From CAZIPZ01 sp964541075 (GTDB taxonomy: Bacteria > Acidobacteriota > Terriglobia > 20CM-2-55-15), in contig CAZIPZ010000027.1 of assembly GCA_964541075.1 (NCBI GenBank), positions 1-26,665 on the forward strand: DNA of 26,665 nucleotides, read 5' to 3'. The notes beneath the pieces were generated by a model that saw only the letters and a program-made list of their open reading frames with translations, was not told the origin of the DNA and searched no databases. Numbering within the stretch: position 1 is the stretch's first letter; each line of letters opens with the position of its first letter. Made by a program: the position numbers and the translations under genes. Below, one piece after another: positions 7,733-15,827 of the stretch.

Positions 7733-8860
7733 ATGGAGTTGCAACCCGAGGCTGTACAACGGCTGCTCGATGCATTATCGCCGGCCCTCAATGCGGAACT
7801 CGACCGGGTCGTCAAGCAGACCCATGAAATTCTGGAAGCAGAGTTCCGGAAACGCCTCGAAGCGGCCCTTCAGGATGCCCAAGCGTCTGCGCAGCGGCGC
7901 GCCAGCGAACAGCAACGGGAAGCTGACGAAAGGCTGAGGCAGTCTGTAGCGGAAACACAGGAAAACGTTCGGCGCGAGGTTACAGAGCAGCTTGAATCTA
8001 GATTCAAGAACGTTCTGGAAGAGACATCCAACAAAATTCGGTCCGAACTTGAGGCGACGACGAATAGCCTCCGCTCTGAATGGGACACGGAGCGAGAGCG
8101 CCTTCAAGAGCAGTTGGATCAATGGCAGGTCTTCGCAGAGGCCCAAAAGAAACTGAGCGAGGCTTCTTCTCAGACCGAGATCCTTGTTCGATTTCTGAAA
8201 TTTGCCGAACCGTACGCAGCAGGTGTCGCCGTCTATGTGACGAAGTCGGATGGACTGGCTCTATGGAAAACCCGCGGGTCCGCGGTGTTTCCCGAAATCG
8301 TTTCGGAAGAAACGATCGATCCCGATTTTTACTTCAAAAAAGTCATGGTGAAGGGGCGGACTGTCGCGGCTGTCTGCGCGGCACAGCCATACCGGATCGA
8401 CGTTTTGAGCTTCCTTGCGTCCTCGCTGGAGCGTGCGGTTGAAGTCTTTGGTCTGAAGCTTCGGGCGCCTGCATCCAAACCGGAGATCCTGGTCGAGAAA
8501 ACGGTTGCCACTGTATCTGCGCCGGTTGCGGGAACTCCGGTTCCCACACCTGCAAGCCAGGGCACGGCGCCAGCGATTGATGAGAAGGTTCATGCGGAGG
8601 CGCGCCGAACGGCCCGATTGCTCATTTCGGAGATCAAGCTGTATCACGAGCAGGAACTCAGGGTGGGACGCGAACACTCCGATATTTACCAGCGGCTGCA
8701 AAAGGAAATCGATCACGGCCGCGAGGTGTACAGCCAGCGCGTGCCCGGTGAAGTCCGCGGCAGCCGCGACTACTTCCACGAAGAACTCGTGCGAATTCTC
8801 ACCGAAAACGATCCTTCGCGTCTTGGTGAAGCATACCCGGGCCCGATCAACAACGCTTAG
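7733..8860 (+). CDS. Coiled-coil protein with GAF-like domain, function unknown
   Basis: A 375-residue cytoplasmic protein, not a named gene. Residues about 20-145 are a long charged coiled coil rich in Glu, Arg and Gln. Residues about 145-245 (ILVRFLKFAEPYAAGVAVYV, then YFKKVMVKGRTVAAVCAA) look like a degenerate GAF-type sensory domain. A Pro/Ala/Val linker (250-280) leads to a C-terminal helical module (EARRTARLLISEIKLYHEQE, then EHSDIYQRLQKEIDHGREVY), a type of segment I associate with acidobacterial proteins of unknown role. AAGGAG at 7717-7722 supports the ATG at 7733. It has its own -10 box and may be co-transcribed with the aminotransferase 28 bases downstream. Confidence 0.8.
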   Translation: MELQPEAVQRLLDALSPALNAELDRVVKQTHEILEAEFRKRLEAALQDAQASAQRRASEQQREADERLRQSVAETQENVRREVTEQLESRFKNVLEETSNKIRSELEATTNSLRSEWDTERERLQEQLDQWQVFAEAQKKLSEASSQTEILVRFLKFAEPYAAGVAVYVTKSDGLALWKTRGSAVFPEIVSEETIDPDFYFKKVMVKGRTVAAVCAAQPYRIDVLSFLASSLERAVEVFGLKLRAPASKPEILVEKTVATVSAPVAGTPVPTPASQGTAPAIDEKVHAEARRTARLLISEIKLYHEQELRVGREHSDIYQRLQKEIDHGREVYSQRVPGEVRGSRDYFHEELVRILTENDPSRLGEAYPGPINNA

Positions 8861-8888
8861 TTGTTGCAGCTACGGAGGCCTCATTGAC

Positions 8889-10076
8889 ATGTTTCGGAAG
8901 CCTATTTCGCACAAGGCTCAACAGTTCACCGAATCCGTTATCCGAGAAATGACTCGCCTGGCTTTAGAGCACGGCGCGATCAACCTGTCCCAGGGTTTCC
9001 CGGATTTTCCTGCGCCCGATATTCTTAAAAAAGCAGCCGCGGACGCCATTTATGGCGATGTGAATCAATACGCCATTACCTGGGGCGCCAAAAAGTTTCG
9101 CGACGCGCTGGCGTACAAGACAAAAAAGTTTCTTAACGTCGACATCGATCCTGAACGTGAAATCACCGTTTCCTGCGGATCCACGGAAGCGATGATCGAC
9201 GTTCTTCTCGCAACTATCAATCCGGGTGACGAAGTCATCGTTTTCGAACCCTTCTATGAGAACTATGGTCCGGATGCGATCATTTCGGGCGCGATCCCCC
9301 GATACGTTCAGCTTCGCCGTCCCGATTGGTCCTTCGACGAGGGCGAGCTTGCGGCCGCGTTCAACAACAACACCAAAGCGATTGTCATTAACACGCCGAA
9401 TAACCCAACGGGGAAGGTCTTCACCCGCCGGGAGTTGGAGTGTATCGCCGCGCTTTGCCAGAAATGGGATGTGCTGGCGGTAACAGACGAAATCTACGAG
9501 CACATTCTGTACGATAGCGCCGAGCACGTATCGCCCATCACACTGGATGGCATGCGAGAGCGCACGATCGTCGTCAATGGAATGTCAAAAACGTACAGCG
9601 TGACGGGTTGGCGTGTCGGATACATCATTGCGCCGCCTCAGCTCTCCAGCGCAATCCGCAAAATGCACGACTTCATTACAGTCGGTGCGCCCGCCCCACT
9701 TCAGGAGGCCGGTGCGACGGCGCTCCGCTTGCCCGACAAATACTATGAGGATCTTGCCAACCACTATCAGGAACGCCGTGACCGGCTTATGAGGGTGTTG
9801 GACGGCGCGGGGTTGAAGCCAATGCTGCCGAAAGGCGCGTATTACATCATGTGCGATATTTCCAGGTGGGGATATCCCAGCGATGTGGAGTTTGCGAGAT
9901 TCCTTGTTAAGGATATTGGCGTGGCGGCGGTTCCGGGCAGCAGCTTCTACAAGAATCCGGCTGATGGAAAGGACCTGATTCGTTTCACCTTTTGCAAGAG
10001 AGAGGAAACGTTGAGCGCCGCTGAAACGCGTTTGCAGGAATTGCAGCGTCGGGTTTCCGCCCCCGCGCAATCCTGA
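8889..10076 (+). CDS. Class I/II PLP-dependent aminotransferase
   Basis: A 395-residue cytoplasmic aminotransferase of the aspartate aminotransferase fold. Seen are INLSQGFPDFPAPDIL near the N-terminus, the substrate/PLP segment NTPNNPTGKVF, VTDEIYEHILYD, and the PLP lysine in MSKTYSVTGWRVGY (Lys234). The C-terminal Arg in LIRFTFCKREE should bind the substrate carboxylate. The pattern is closest to the kynurenine/methionine/glutamine aminotransferase subgroup, but the substrate cannot be fixed. The frame is open far upstream, but the ATG at 8889 is chosen because the protein family begins there and GGAGG lies 10 bases before it. Co-transcription with the coiled-coil gene is likely. Confidence 0.93.
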   Translation: MFRKPISHKAQQFTESVIREMTRLALEHGAINLSQGFPDFPAPDILKKAAADAIYGDVNQYAITWGAKKFRDALAYKTKKFLNVDIDPEREITVSCGSTEAMIDVLLATINPGDEVIVFEPFYENYGPDAIISGAIPRYVQLRRPDWSFDEGELAAAFNNNTKAIVINTPNNPTGKVFTRRELECIAALCQKWDVLAVTDEIYEHILYDSAEHVSPITLDGMRERTIVVNGMSKTYSVTGWRVGYIIAPPQLSSAIRKMHDFITVGAPAPLQEAGATALRLPDKYYEDLANHYQERRDRLMRVLDGAGLKPMLPKGAYYIMCDISRWGYPSDVEFARFLVKDIGVAAVPGSSFYKNPADGKDLIRFTFCKREETLSAAETRLQELQRRVSAPAQS

Positions 10077-10157
10077 AACCAAATGGATGAAAGCGCGTCA
10101 AAATCTGGTCGTAAGAAGTTGTATTAAGGCGTGATATTTGTTAACGCGCGGCTGGGT

Positions 10158-10163
10158 TATAAT
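10158..10163 (+). promoter_or_regulatory. -10 box upstream of the HtrA gene
   Basis: TATAAT lies 41 bases before the ATG at 10205. The best -35 candidate TTGTTA (10138-10143) is only 14 bases away, so the -35 part is unsure or an activator is used. Confidence 0.45.
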
Positions 10164-10204
10164 CCAAGCAAGCGCACTTCTTCAAACTATGAAAGGTAAA
10201 GTCG

Positions 10205-11722
10205 ATGACTAATAGGCGATTGCTTTATCTCACCTTGATTGTTGCAACCCTGACGATTGGGGTCGTAATCGGAACCATAGTCTCCGGTGGGGTCAAGGCT
10301 ACGGCAGAGCAAAAAGCCGCGACTCTCGTCATACCCGATCCGGTGTCTCTTTCCAATGCCTTCGCTCAAATTGCGAACCAGGTGGAGCCAGCCGTGGTCA
10401 ACATCAGTACAGAGGCAATGGTCGAAGCGCCTCAACGCCGCGGAAGAACACCTCAGGATCCTTTTGATTTCTTCGATTTCTTTGGCGGCCCAGATGCGCC
10501 TGACCGCAATTTCAAGGCTCGAAGCCTCGGCAGCGGATTCATCGTCGACAAGGCCGGCTACATTTTGACGAATCACCATGTCGTCGATAAGGCCGAGAAG
10601 ATCACCGTGCGCCTCGACGATAAAACCGAGTTCAAAGCCAAACTCATCGGCAGCGACTCGGAGACCGACATTGCCGTGATCAAAATCGACGTCGGTCAGG
10701 ATCTGCCGGTGCTGAAGCTCGGAAATTCAGACTCCGCGAAAGTAGGGGATTGGGTTCTTGCGCTGGGTAGTCCGTTTGGACTGGACCACAGTGTGACCGC
10801 CGGCATCATCAGCGCCAAGGGGCGTGAAAGCCGCGAGATCGGCAGCAATAATTCGTTTCAAAGCTTCATTCAGACGGACGCCGCCATCAACCGCGGCAAC
10901 AGCGGCGGACCCCTCGTAAACATGGCGGGAGAAGTTGTCGGCATCAACACCGCGATCGTTTCCGAGACCGGGAATTTCGCGGGACTCGGCTTCGCCATTC
11001 CGTCGGGCACCGCGGTTCGCATTTATAACCAGTTGGTGCAGAACGGAAAGGTCACGCGGGGATCAATCGGCATTCAATACAGTTCCGAACAGGATCCGGC
11101 GCTCATGCGCGCCCTTGGCCTCGGACCCGATGCCGGCATTGTCGTACAGGATGTCGTGCCCAGCGGTCCTGCTGCGAAGGCCGGAATTCGCGCGGGCGAC
11201 GTGATCACTGAAATCGACGGTAAGAAGATCACGAATGGATCCGTTCTTCTTGATGTGGTTGCGAATACCCCTGTCGGCAGGACTGTTCAGGTTCGTGTGA
11301 ACCGCGACGGCAAAGAGCAGACCCTTCCCATCGTTGTCGGCGATCGCGCCGTCGTTATCGGTTCCTCGGCCGCGAATTCCAGCAACGGCGGAGCTCCGGG
11401 CGACAGCACTCCGACGACCCTCGGGGTTCGAGTGGATGAAATCACTCCGGACATGGTCAGACAGCTCCGCTTAAACTCATCCGACGGTGTCATTATCACA
11501 GCAGTTGAATCGAACAGCCCGGCTGAGGACGCCGGTCTCGCTCGCGGTATGGTGATTACTCGAATCATTGCGGGCAATCAGCGTCTCGAGATCAAGGGAC
11601 TCGATGATTTCCGCAAAGCCGAAAGGCAGCTGCGCTCCGGCATGGACGTGGCGCTCATGGTTCTTCGCCGCACGCCGGCGGGTGACTATACATCCGGCTT
11701 TGTAGCCATAACGATTCCTTAA
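10205..11722 (+). CDS. DegP/HtrA-type periplasmic serine protease
   Basis: A 505-residue envelope protease that degrades or refolds damaged proteins. An N-terminal hydrophobic segment (residues about 5-28) acts as signal peptide or anchor. The trypsin-like domain shows the full triad: His125 in TNHHVVDKA, Asp155 in ETDIAVIKID and Ser233 in NRGNSGGPL. Two PDZ domains follow (about 270-370 and 405-500), with PSGPAAKAGIRAGDVITEIDG in the first. Length and layout match the Do family. AAAGG at 10192-10196 precedes the ATG by 8 bases. Gene symbol left open because DegP, DegQ and related paralogues cannot be told apart here. A strong hairpin follows its stop. Confidence 0.95.
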   Translation: MTNRRLLYLTLIVATLTIGVVIGTIVSGGVKATAEQKAATLVIPDPVSLSNAFAQIANQVEPAVVNISTEAMVEAPQRRGRTPQDPFDFFDFFGGPDAPDRNFKARSLGSGFIVDKAGYILTNHHVVDKAEKITVRLDDKTEFKAKLIGSDSETDIAVIKIDVGQDLPVLKLGNSDSAKVGDWVLALGSPFGLDHSVTAGIISAKGRESREIGSNNSFQSFIQTDAAINRGNSGGPLVNMAGEVVGINTAIVSETGNFAGLGFAIPSGTAVRIYNQLVQNGKVTRGSIGIQYSSEQDPALMRALGLGPDAGIVVQDVVPSGPAAKAGIRAGDVITEIDGKKITNGSVLLDVVANTPVGRTVQVRVNRDGKEQTLPIVVGDRAVVIGSSAANSSNGGAPGDSTPTTLGVRVDEITPDMVRQLRLNSSDGVIITAVESNSPAEDAGLARGMVITRIIAGNQRLEIKGLDDFRKAERQLRSGMDVALMVLRRTPAGDYTSGFVAITIP

Positions 11723-11741
11723 GAACAAAGGGGGATCGGGA

Positions 11742-11820
11742 AAAAGGGGACAGTGACTAAAAGGGACAGGCCCCAATTTCTGTTGCGCAGAAATTGGGGC
11801 CTGTCCCTTTTTTTTTATTT
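11742..11820 (+). terminator. Very strong hairpin with T-tract, between HtrA and ALDH genes
   Basis: A perfect 24-base stem (11759-11782 pairing with 11788-11811) closes a 5-base loop TTGCG and runs into nine T residues (11808-11816). This is an ideal intrinsic terminator for the protease gene. The stem core AAAAGGGACAGG is preceded by a near copy, AAAAGGGGACAG, at 11742-11753, giving the unit a repeat-element look (REP-like). The T-tract region ends only 6 bases before the ATG of the next gene, which leaves no room for an ordinary promoter and ribosome site. Confidence 0.88.
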
Positions 11821-11826
11821 CCATCT

Positions 11827-13302
11827 ATGCAAAAAAATTTCATAAACGGCGAATGGATCGAGTCATCCAGCCGCAACGTTCTCGAAAATCGGAATCCTGC
11901 AAACGCGGATGAAGTCATTGACACGTTTTCGTTATCGAACGAAACCGACGTGAGCGACGCCGTTGCGGCGGCCGCGAACGCCTACAAAACCTGGCGTCTA
12001 ACGCCTGCCCCAAAGCGGGCTGAGATTCTTTACAGGGCCGCGGATCTTATTGCTCGCCGTAAAGAAGAGTTTGCTCGCGATATGACGCGCGAGATGGGGA
12101 AGGTTCTGAAAGAAGCTCGTGGAGATGTGCAGGAAGCAGTCGATATGACGTACTACATGGCGGGAGAGGGACGGCGTCTCTTCGGCCAAACAACGCCGGC
12201 GGAGCTTCCCGACAAATTCGCCATGTCCACCCGCAACCCTCTCGGTGTTTGCGCCCTCATTACACCCTGGAATTTTCCGATGGCAATACCGTCATGGAAA
12301 ATCATGCCGGCTCTAGTCTGCGGCAACACCGTCGTGATCAAGCCGGCGGAGGATACTCCGCTGTCTTCTGTCAATCTGATCAAGGTTCTCGAGGAGGCCG
12401 GAATCCCGCGGGGCGTCGTGAACATGGTGACCGGCGATGGACCCGGCTGCGGGGCTCCCCTTGTCCGGCATGACGGTGTGTCTGTTGTGTCGTTCACAGG
12501 ATCAACCGAGGTCGGACGCGTTGTAGCGGAAGCATGCGCACCGACTTTTAAGCATCTTCATCTCGAAATGGGCGGCAAGAATGTGCTTATGGTCATGGAG
12601 GATGGGGATATCGATCTCGCGGTCGATGGCGCAGTATGGGGCGGTTTTGGGACAACGGGCCAGCGCTGCACGGCTGCAAGCCGCGTGGTTGTCCATAAGA
12701 AGGTCGCCCGTGAATTCACCGAAAAGTTTGTGAGCCGGGTTCGGAGGCTGAAAGTTGGCGACGGTCTCGATCCAACGGTTGATGTCGGACCGGTCATCAA
12801 TGCCCAACAGGTCGAAACGATCATGAAATATATCGAAATCGGCAAGAGAGAAGGAGCAAAACTCCTGTGCGGAGGAGAGCGCTTGCAGGATGGTTCGCTG
12901 AAGAACGGTTTCTTCATTCAGCCTACCGTGTTTGGTGATGTCAGCCCAAATATGAGAATCGCACAGGAAGAGATTTTCGGTCCTGTCGTTTCGGTTGTCG
13001 AATGCAACGATCTGGACCACGCGATCGATATCGGTAATAGCGTGAAATACGGTCTGTCCGCCGCCATATACACCAGAGATGTCCATCGGGCTTTTCGAGC
13101 GATGCGCGATATGTACACCGGCATCTTTTATGTCAACTCCTCGACGATTGGCGCCGAGGTTCACCTTCCATTTGGTGGAACGAAGGGCACCGGAAACGGA
13201 CACAGAGAAGCCGGCTCTGCCGCGCTGGATGTTTTTTCCGAGTGGAAGTCCATTTATGTTGATTTCAGCGGAAAGCTGCAAAAAGCACAGGGGATTGATT
13301 AG
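11827..13302 (+). CDS. NAD(P)-dependent aldehyde dehydrogenase
   Basis: A 491-residue enzyme of the aldehyde dehydrogenase superfamily, oxidising an aldehyde to the acid. It has the typical N-terminus NFINGEWIESSS, PWNFPMAIPSWK for cofactor binding, FTGSTEVGR, the general base Glu247 in LEMGGKN and the catalytic Cys281 in TGQRCTAAS. The C-terminal GAEVHLPFGGTKGTGNGHREAG is close to ALDH7/semialdehyde dehydrogenase-like bacterial enzymes; the substrate is unknown. The ATG at 11827 is required by the conserved N-terminus. It has no Shine-Dalgarno site, and a terminator-like hairpin sits directly upstream. The frame is open to a TTG inside the hairpin (11794), but that extension is not family-like. 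The lipoyl-type gene follows after 11 bases. Confidence 0.93.
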   Translation: MQKNFINGEWIESSSRNVLENRNPANADEVIDTFSLSNETDVSDAVAAAANAYKTWRLTPAPKRAEILYRAADLIARRKEEFARDMTREMGKVLKEARGDVQEAVDMTYYMAGEGRRLFGQTTPAELPDKFAMSTRNPLGVCALITPWNFPMAIPSWKIMPALVCGNTVVIKPAEDTPLSSVNLIKVLEEAGIPRGVVNMVTGDGPGCGAPLVRHDGVSVVSFTGSTEVGRVVAEACAPTFKHLHLEMGGKNVLMVMEDGDIDLAVDGAVWGGFGTTGQRCTAASRVVVHKKVAREFTEKFVSRVRRLKVGDGLDPTVDVGPVINAQQVETIMKYIEIGKREGAKLLCGGERLQDGSLKNGFFIQPTVFGDVSPNMRIAQEEIFGPVVSVVECNDLDHAIDIGNSVKYGLSAAIYTRDVHRAFRAMRDMYTGIFYVNSSTIGAEVHLPFGGTKGTGNGHREAGSAALDVFSEWKSIYVDFSGKLQKAQGID

Positions 13303-13313
13303 GGCGGTCGAAT

Positions 13314-14042
13314 ATGCGATGGCAGCTCATTGTGGATGGAGCAATCGATGGCGTCAGCAACATGGCCATCGATTCTGCACTCTTGGATGAAGTGGAAAGC
13401 TCGTCCTCACCGCGAACGATCGTCCGATTTTATGGTTGGATTAGGCCGACTGTTTCTTTGGGCCGCAACCAGAAGGTCGAGAAGGCAGTTGACGCCGACT
13501 ATTGCAAGGCAAAGGGCATTTCCATTGTTCATCGGCCGACTGGCGGCCGCGCAGTTCTGCACGACGATGAACTCACTTACGCTGTGATTTCAAACGACGC
13601 CGCATATTTCGGCGACACCATCTACGGAAACTACAAACGGGTTTCAGAGGCTTTACGACTCGGCTATCAGCGACTGGGCGTTCCTGTCGTACTTGCTTCG
13701 GAAACGCGGAGAACCACCACAGAGCGTGCCGGACCTGATCTTCCGTGCTTTGTCTCGACCTCTAGATATGAACTCACGGTCGGCGGACGCAAAATTGTTG
13801 GCAGCGCTCAACGCCGGGTTCGCAAGAGCTTTCTTCAGCATGGCTCAATGCTTATCACATGCGACTGTGAAGCTCTGGCGCGCGTGACCAAAACGGATGA
13901 CCTGGAGGACTTGAATCTGCAAATGGCTGGGATGGCGGAGTTTCTTCCGTCGCGGCCCACAATAGAAGAACTCACCGGAGTCTTTACCCGGGCGTTTCAG
14001 GACTATTTCGGCATTGACTTCGAGGTGCGGAACTTCGACTGA
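13314..14042 (+). CDS. Lipoate/octanoate transferase family protein (LipM-like)
   Basis: A 242-residue protein of the biotin/lipoate A/B ligase fold, which moves octanoyl or lipoyl groups to lipoyl domains of 2-oxoacid dehydrogenases or GcvH. Conserved parts are RFYGWIRPTVSLGRNQ, RPTGGRAVLHDDELTYAV and GRKIVGSAQRR with the invariant lysine. A Cys in PCFVSTSRYEL sits where LipM/LipL octanoyltransferases have their catalytic cysteine, which favours a transferase over an ATP-dependent ligase; this is inference. Length is slightly below the LipM norm (about 275). It follows the aldehyde dehydrogenase by 11 bases and is probably in the same transcript. Confidence 0.85.
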   Translation: MRWQLIVDGAIDGVSNMAIDSALLDEVESSSSPRTIVRFYGWIRPTVSLGRNQKVEKAVDADYCKAKGISIVHRPTGGRAVLHDDELTYAVISNDAAYFGDTIYGNYKRVSEALRLGYQRLGVPVVLASETRRTTTERAGPDLPCFVSTSRYELTVGGRKIVGSAQRRVRKSFLQHGSMLITCDCEALARVTKTDDLEDLNLQMAGMAEFLPSRPTIEELTGVFTRAFQDYFGIDFEVRNFD

Positions 14043-14124
14043 AGGTGGTCCTCTTGTCGCAGCAGCAATAACCGAAAATGGACTAACTCGTCCAAGACTT
14101 GAGTCCTGAGCGAGATACGGCGTG

Positions 14125-14153
14125 TTGACCTGTCCGCATCCGGATGTTATAAA
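14125..14153 (+). promoter_or_regulatory. hrcA sigma-70 promoter
   Basis: TTGACC (14125-14130) and TATAAA (14148-14153) are 17 bases apart. The expected transcript start (about 14160) is only a few bases before the hrcA ATG, pointing to a nearly leaderless mRNA. Confidence 0.7.
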
Positions 14154-14163
14154 AAGTCCATCT

Positions 14164-15219
14164 ATGTCCGCAAAAGATGAATCCGACAGGCTAGACGAGA
14201 GACCTCAAGAAATACTCCGGCTCATCGTTCGTTCCTACATCAATTCCGGGGAACCCGTCGGATCGACAACCGTTTCCAAGTTCATCGACAGAAGGCTAAG
14301 TCCTGCCACAATCCGCAACATCATGGCAGAACTCGAAGAGGCCGGCTATCTCGTTCAACCGCACACGTCTGCCGGGCGCGTTCCGTCAGAAAAGGGCTAC
14401 CGATTCTATGTGGATCATCTGACGGATTCCGGAAAGGTCAGCAAGTCGGACGAGCGCTACATCAGCCGCATGCTTGCGGAGAGCGACACTGCGGAAGACG
14501 TGATGTCGCGAGCGTCCTTCGTACTCTCGAATATTTCCAAGAACGTCGGAATCGTGATCGCGCCGCCAATGGCGCTCACTGTTTTGAAGCGCATTGAATT
14601 TGTCGACCTTGGCGACGGCAAGGTTCTGGTTATCCTCGTGTCCAATGAAGGGATGCTGCAGCGCAAGGTCATCCGTGTGGCGGACCGCTATACTCAAGGC
14701 GAACTCGAAAAAGCAAGCAGGTGCCTTATCGAGAAATTTGCGGGCAAAACGCTCACCGAGATTCGCAATGAACTCCTGGAAGTGATGCATGCTGAGCGCC
14801 TGCTGTTTGACCGGATGCTCGCGCTGCTGCAAGCGTGGGCGGACACGCTCGAAAGCGATGCTGCTCCCCGGGTGGAGGGCATCTATGTTCAGGGTGCCTC
14901 GAACATTTTGAATCAACCGGAATTTGCGGATGTGGAGCGCATGCGCGCGCTATTTCAAATGTTCGAGGAAAAGAGCCGTCTGGTTCAGATTCTCGACGAG
15001 TGTATTGCATCGAATCCAACGGACGTCGTGACAATTGCGATCGGTTCGGAACTGGGTGTTCCGAATATGAGGGACTTCACGTTTATAGCGTCTTCCTACG
15101 CCGCTGATCGCAGTGTTGGGTTCCTCGGAATCATTGGACCGACGCGAATGGAGTACGAACGGAGCATCTCGCTGGTGGGGTATTTGAGCCGCGTTGTCGG
15201 TGAGATGATCCACGCGTAA
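14164..15219 (+). CDS. hrcA: Heat-inducible transcription repressor HrcA
   Basis: HrcA represses chaperone genes by binding the CIRCE operator. The 351-residue protein starts with the winged-helix domain: ILRLIVRSYINSGEPVGS, LSPATIRNIMAELEEAGYL and HTSAGRVPSEKGYRFYVD. GAF-like and dimerisation parts follow, ending with IGPTRMEYERSISLVGYLS, a well-conserved HrcA signature. The ATG at 14164 is chosen over an upstream in-frame GTG (14122), which would overlap the promoter. No Shine-Dalgarno site is present. I saw no clear CIRCE (TTAGCACTC-N9-GAGTGCTAA) upstream of hrcA or grpE, so the targets may lie elsewhere. Confidence 0.96.
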   Translation: MSAKDESDRLDERPQEILRLIVRSYINSGEPVGSTTVSKFIDRRLSPATIRNIMAELEEAGYLVQPHTSAGRVPSEKGYRFYVDHLTDSGKVSKSDERYISRMLAESDTAEDVMSRASFVLSNISKNVGIVIAPPMALTVLKRIEFVDLGDGKVLVILVSNEGMLQRKVIRVADRYTQGELEKASRCLIEKFAGKTLTEIRNELLEVMHAERLLFDRMLALLQAWADTLESDAAPRVEGIYVQGASNILNQPEFADVERMRALFQMFEEKSRLVQILDECIASNPTDVVTIAIGSELGVPNMRDFTFIASSYAADRSVGFLGIIGPTRMEYERSISLVGYLSRVVGEMIHA

Positions 15220-15286
15220 CTTTCCGCTTCACCCGGGATTCAATCTCCATAAAAACTAGGTCGGCGAGCTATGCCCGCAATTCACT

Positions 15287-15292
15287 TATAAT
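15287..15292 (+). promoter_or_regulatory. -10 box 7 bases before grpE
   Basis: A perfect TATAAT ends 7 bases before the ATG at 15300. If used, transcription would start at or beside the A of the start codon. No good -35 box is seen at 16-18 bases (GCGAGC). Confidence 0.55.
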
Positions 15293-15299
15293 TTGGTTT

Positions 15300-15824
15300 A
15301 TGGGAGACAAGGACAAGTACGAAAGTTTGATGCCGGATAATGGTGGTGCGGATGGCGCCGATCAGCAGGTCGCCGATTCGGAAACTCAGACCCTGAAGGA
15401 TGAGCGCGACAGCCTTTATGACCGGTTGCTCCGCAAGCAGGCGGAGTTCGAAAACTACAGGAAGCGGGTGGAGAAGGAAAAAGCCGAGTACGCGCAATTC
15501 GCCTCTTCGGAGTTAATGCGTGAAATTCTGGGATCGCTGGACTCGTTTGAACTCGCGCTGCGCAATGCTTCGGGCGACGAGAATGTGTTGCGTGGTTTTG
15601 AGTTGATTTACAAGCAACTCCAGGACACCCTGAGCAGATTCGGGCTGAAAATCATCGAGGCGAAGGGCCAAAAATTCGATCCAAATTTCCATCAGGCGGT
15701 TTCGACCGAGGTCAATGATGCCGTGGAAGAAAACACCGTTACTCAGGAACTGCGCAGGGGATATCTGTTAAACGGACGCCTGCTGCGTCCCGCCATGGTT
15801 AGCGTATCGGTCAAGAAGGGATAG
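15300..15824 (+). CDS. grpE: GrpE, nucleotide exchange factor of DnaK
   Basis: GrpE releases ADP from DnaK. The 174-residue protein has an acidic, variable N-terminus, a long helix (residues about 30-85, with LLRKQAEFENYRKRVEKEK) and the C-terminal beta domain with FDPNFHQAVSTE, YLLNGRLLRPAMVSVS. The ATG at 15300 has no ribosome site and sits at the predicted transcript start. An ATG at 15330 is in frame and would remove ten non-conserved residues, with a short leader containing AAGGA. dnaJ follows after 3 bases; dnaK, which usually stands between the two, is missing here. Confidence 0.95.
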   Translation: MGDKDKYESLMPDNGGADGADQQVADSETQTLKDERDSLYDRLLRKQAEFENYRKRVEKEKAEYAQFASSELMREILGSLDSFELALRNASGDENVLRGFELIYKQLQDTLSRFGLKIIEAKGQKFDPNFHQAVSTEVNDAVEENTVTQELRRGYLLNGRLLRPAMVSVSVKKG

Positions 15825-15827
15825 CTA

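Noticed and set aside
8505..8888. Long upstream extension of the aminotransferase frame
   Set aside because: It overlaps the coiled-coil gene in another frame and is basic, low-quality sequence; the family N-terminus and GGAGG site fit the ATG at 8889.
12502..13281. 259-codon minus-strand open frame
   Set aside because: It mirrors the aldehyde dehydrogenase gene and carries no recognisable domain.
14085..14108. Weak ACTC/GAGT inverted pair upstream of hrcA as a CIRCE element
   Set aside because: It lacks the TTAGCACTC arm and has the wrong spacing.
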